From NCBI RefSeq assembly GCF_023701695.1, contig NZ_JAJOZC010000001.1:4959894-5023893 (forward strand): 64,000 nucleotides of DNA. The letters run 5' to 3'. The translations under genes were made by a program, and so were the position numbers. The first letter of the stretch is position 1, and the number at the start of each line of letters is the position of its first letter. Below the pieces are notes generated by a model. It ran no database searches. It was given only the letters and a program-made list of their open reading frames with translations, and had not been told where the DNA came from. Positions 62,807 through 64,000 of the stretch are shown in pieces. This DNA is from Streptomyces sp. RKAG290 (GTDB taxonomy: Bacteria > Actinomycetota > Actinomycetes > Streptomycetales > Streptomycetaceae).

Positions 62807-63832
62807 TCAGCGGTGACCCGACACGGCCATCGTGGCCGGGGGTACTCGAAAAGCCCTGGACAACGACTCGCGGTCGGCTCCGCCACGGGTGTGGGCGAGC
62901 AGGTCACGCAGCGAGTCGTCCAGGGTGCGGCGGGGGCGCCAGCCCAGCAGTGTGTCGGCGAGCGTGATGTCCATGCGCTGCCACTCGGCCTCGGGCGGCC
63001 GGCCGCCGGCGCTCGGCACCTCGACGATCTCGGCGGCGGTTCCCGCGAGTTCCGTCAGCCGCGTGACCAGGCTGCTCACCGACACCGCGCGGCCGCCGCC
63101 GATGTTCACGACCCGCCCCGACGCCGCGCTGCCGGCCGCGGCGAGCGCCGCGTCGGCGACGTCGCGTACGTCGACGAAGTCGCGGTGGGCGAGCAGCGGG
63201 GCGAGCCGCAGCGGTTCGGGTGCGGAGGTGGTGAGGTGGTGCGCCACCTTGCCGAGCAGGCTGGCCCGGTGGGTGCCGGGGCCGGACACGTTCGAGATGC
63301 GCAGCACAAGCCCTGCCGCCTCGCCCGCGGCGGCGGCGTCGAGCAGGGCCCTTGCACCGGCCAGCTTGGAGCGGCCGTACGGGGTGATCGGTGCGGTGGG
63401 GATGTCCTCGGTGATCCCGGCCCGTGGCACCGGCCCGTACTCGTGCACCGAGCCGAGCTGGATCAGCCGGGGCCGCCGGTCCGCCGACGCCGCCGCCGTG
63501 ACCAGCCTGCGCACCAGGTCGGCGTTGGCGCGCATCATCTCGTCCTCGGTCACCTTCCACACCGCGCCCGCCGCGTTCACCACCACCTCGGCGCCGCGCT
63601 CGTCCAGCACCCGGGCGAGGCGTCCGGGCCCGGCGTGCACCGCGTCGAGCGGGACGATCTCGTACGGGGCCGCCGCCACCGGGGCGGTGCGGGCGATGCC
63701 GGTCACCGCCCAGCCCGCGGCGGCGAAGACCTCGCAGGTGTGCCGGCCCACGAACCCCGTGGCGCCGAGCACCACCACCGACCCGGCCGCGCCCCCACCC
63801 TTGCCGCCTGTCCTTCGGTTGGTCACCGGCAC
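62807..63832 (-). CDS. NAD-dependent epimerase/dehydratase, likely NDP-hexose 4-ketoreductase
   Basis: A 341-residue extended short-chain dehydrogenase with VVLGATGFVGR (NAD(P) binding) after a Gly/Lys/Arg leader, SVHEYGP, the YGRSK (YxxxK) catalytic motif and RDFVDVRDVADA. In deoxysugar operons enzymes of this type reduce the 4-keto group last. The alternative, a 4-epimerase, is less likely given the operon. GTG 63832 is chosen: AGGAGG lies 8 nt upstream; the next GTG is two codons later. First gene of the minus-strand operon, divergent from the epimerase at 63954. Confidence 0.82.
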   Translation of the reverse strand: MPVTNRRTGGKGGGAAGSVVVLGATGFVGRHTCEVFAAAGWAVTGIARTAPVAAAPYEIVPLDAVHAGPGRLARVLDERGAEVVVNAAGAVWKVTEDEMMRANADLVRRLVTAAASADRRPRLIQLGSVHEYGPVPRAGITEDIPTAPITPYGRSKLAGARALLDAAAAGEAAGLVLRISNVSGPGTHRASLLGKVAHHLTTSAPEPLRLAPLLAHRDFVDVRDVADAALAAAGSAASGRVVNIGGGRAVSVSSLVTRLTELAGTAAEIVEVPSAGGRPPEAEWQRMDITLADTLLGWRPRRTLDDSLRDLLAHTRGGADRESLSRAFRVPPATMAVSGHR

Positions 63833-63953
63833 CGTCCGTACCTCCTGTTTCCGCGGTTTGAACGGAACTGTGAGGTGTCCCGCTCGGGGACCGCTGGACA
63901 GGTGGTCACGCGGCGCTACCGGGACTTGAGTAGGGGCGCCTACGGTCCGGGGC
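63833..63953. promoter_or_regulatory. Divergent promoter region of the deoxysugar genes
   Basis: 121 nt between the divergent 4-ketoreductase and 3,5-epimerase genes. It contains the ribosome binding site AGGAGG for the minus-strand operon (63841-63846) and a CTTGAGTAGGGGCGCC stretch ahead of the plus-strand start. No certain -10/-35 pair or operator was identified. Confidence 0.4.
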
Positions 63954-64000
63954 ATGAGGATCGAAGAGACCGCCGTACCGGACGCGTACCGCATCATGCC
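63954..64000 (+). CDS. Start of a dTDP-sugar 3,5-epimerase-like gene (partial)
   Basis: The first 15 codons read MRIEETAVPDAYRIM, matching the N-terminal strand of RmlC-type epimerases in deoxysugar clusters. The gene runs off the right edge. If correct, it would convert the intermediate to the L series, as expected for L-rhodinose-type sugars. It would be a second RmlC-type enzyme beside rfbC (24840). Confidence 0.6.
   Translation, partial: MRIEETAVPDAYRIM

Overview
The window is chromosomal DNA of a Streptomyces or very close relative. It has very high GC, strong GC bias at third codon positions, many GTG starts, and a gene order known from Streptomyces chromosomes: rodA, the TIGR03960/TIGR03936 radical SAM pair, rne, rplU-rpmA-obg, proB-proA, nadD, rsfS, tRNA-Ala, leuS, comEA-comEC and holA. 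No phage, insertion sequence or CRISPR array was seen.

Layout. 0-6.2 kb: end of rodA, a CYTH-CHAD protein, the two radical SAM-associated genes and a repetitive membrane protein between them. 6.4-15.7 kb: a very long repeat-bearing RNase E/G, then a three-gene cassette (GalU, a nucleotidyltransferase, a glycerol-1-phosphate dehydrogenase-like enzyme), then rplU-rpmA-obg behind a structured 5' leader. 15.8-25.5 kb: cell-wall polymer and sugar genes, with two CDP-glycerol glycerophosphotransferase-type polymerases, galE and dTDP-rhamnose genes rfbA-B-D plus convergent rfbC. Together with the cassette these look like a teichoic-acid-type and rhamnose wall-glycan set threaded around the housekeeping operon. 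25.7-36.9 kb: proB, proA, two related acidic membrane proteins, an M48 protease, two tiny membrane proteins, nadD, a polyglutamine LCP-like protein, rsfS and a phosphatase. 37-40.4 kb: two identical tRNA-Ala(GGC) genes enclosing a divergent XRE regulator/MFS exporter pair. 40.4-56.8 kb: a NuoF-like flavoprotein-ferredoxin with a cytochrome b-like membrane protein, leuS behind a peptide attenuator, degV, comEA-comEC, a PPOX-type protein, an arylamine N-acetyltransferase, a YceI protein and holA.

From about 56.9 kb to the right edge the content changes to specialised metabolism. A six-gene minus-strand operon encodes a 4-ketoreductase, a 3-dehydratase, a 2,3-dehydratase, a 3-ketoreductase and the beta and epsilon subunits of an acyl-CoA carboxylase. 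A dTDP-sugar 3,5-epimerase starts divergently at the right edge. This is the toolkit for a neutral 2,3,6-trideoxyhexose of the rhodinose/amicetose kind plus carboxylated extender units, so a glycosylated polyketide cluster probably continues beyond the window.

Caution on the sequence. Eleven genes, including rne and obg, carry one or two single-base deletions inside C or G runs (13 in total, 3.8-55 kb). Every one breaks a frame that is otherwise conserved, so I treat them as probable sequencing errors and annotate the full-length genes across them.
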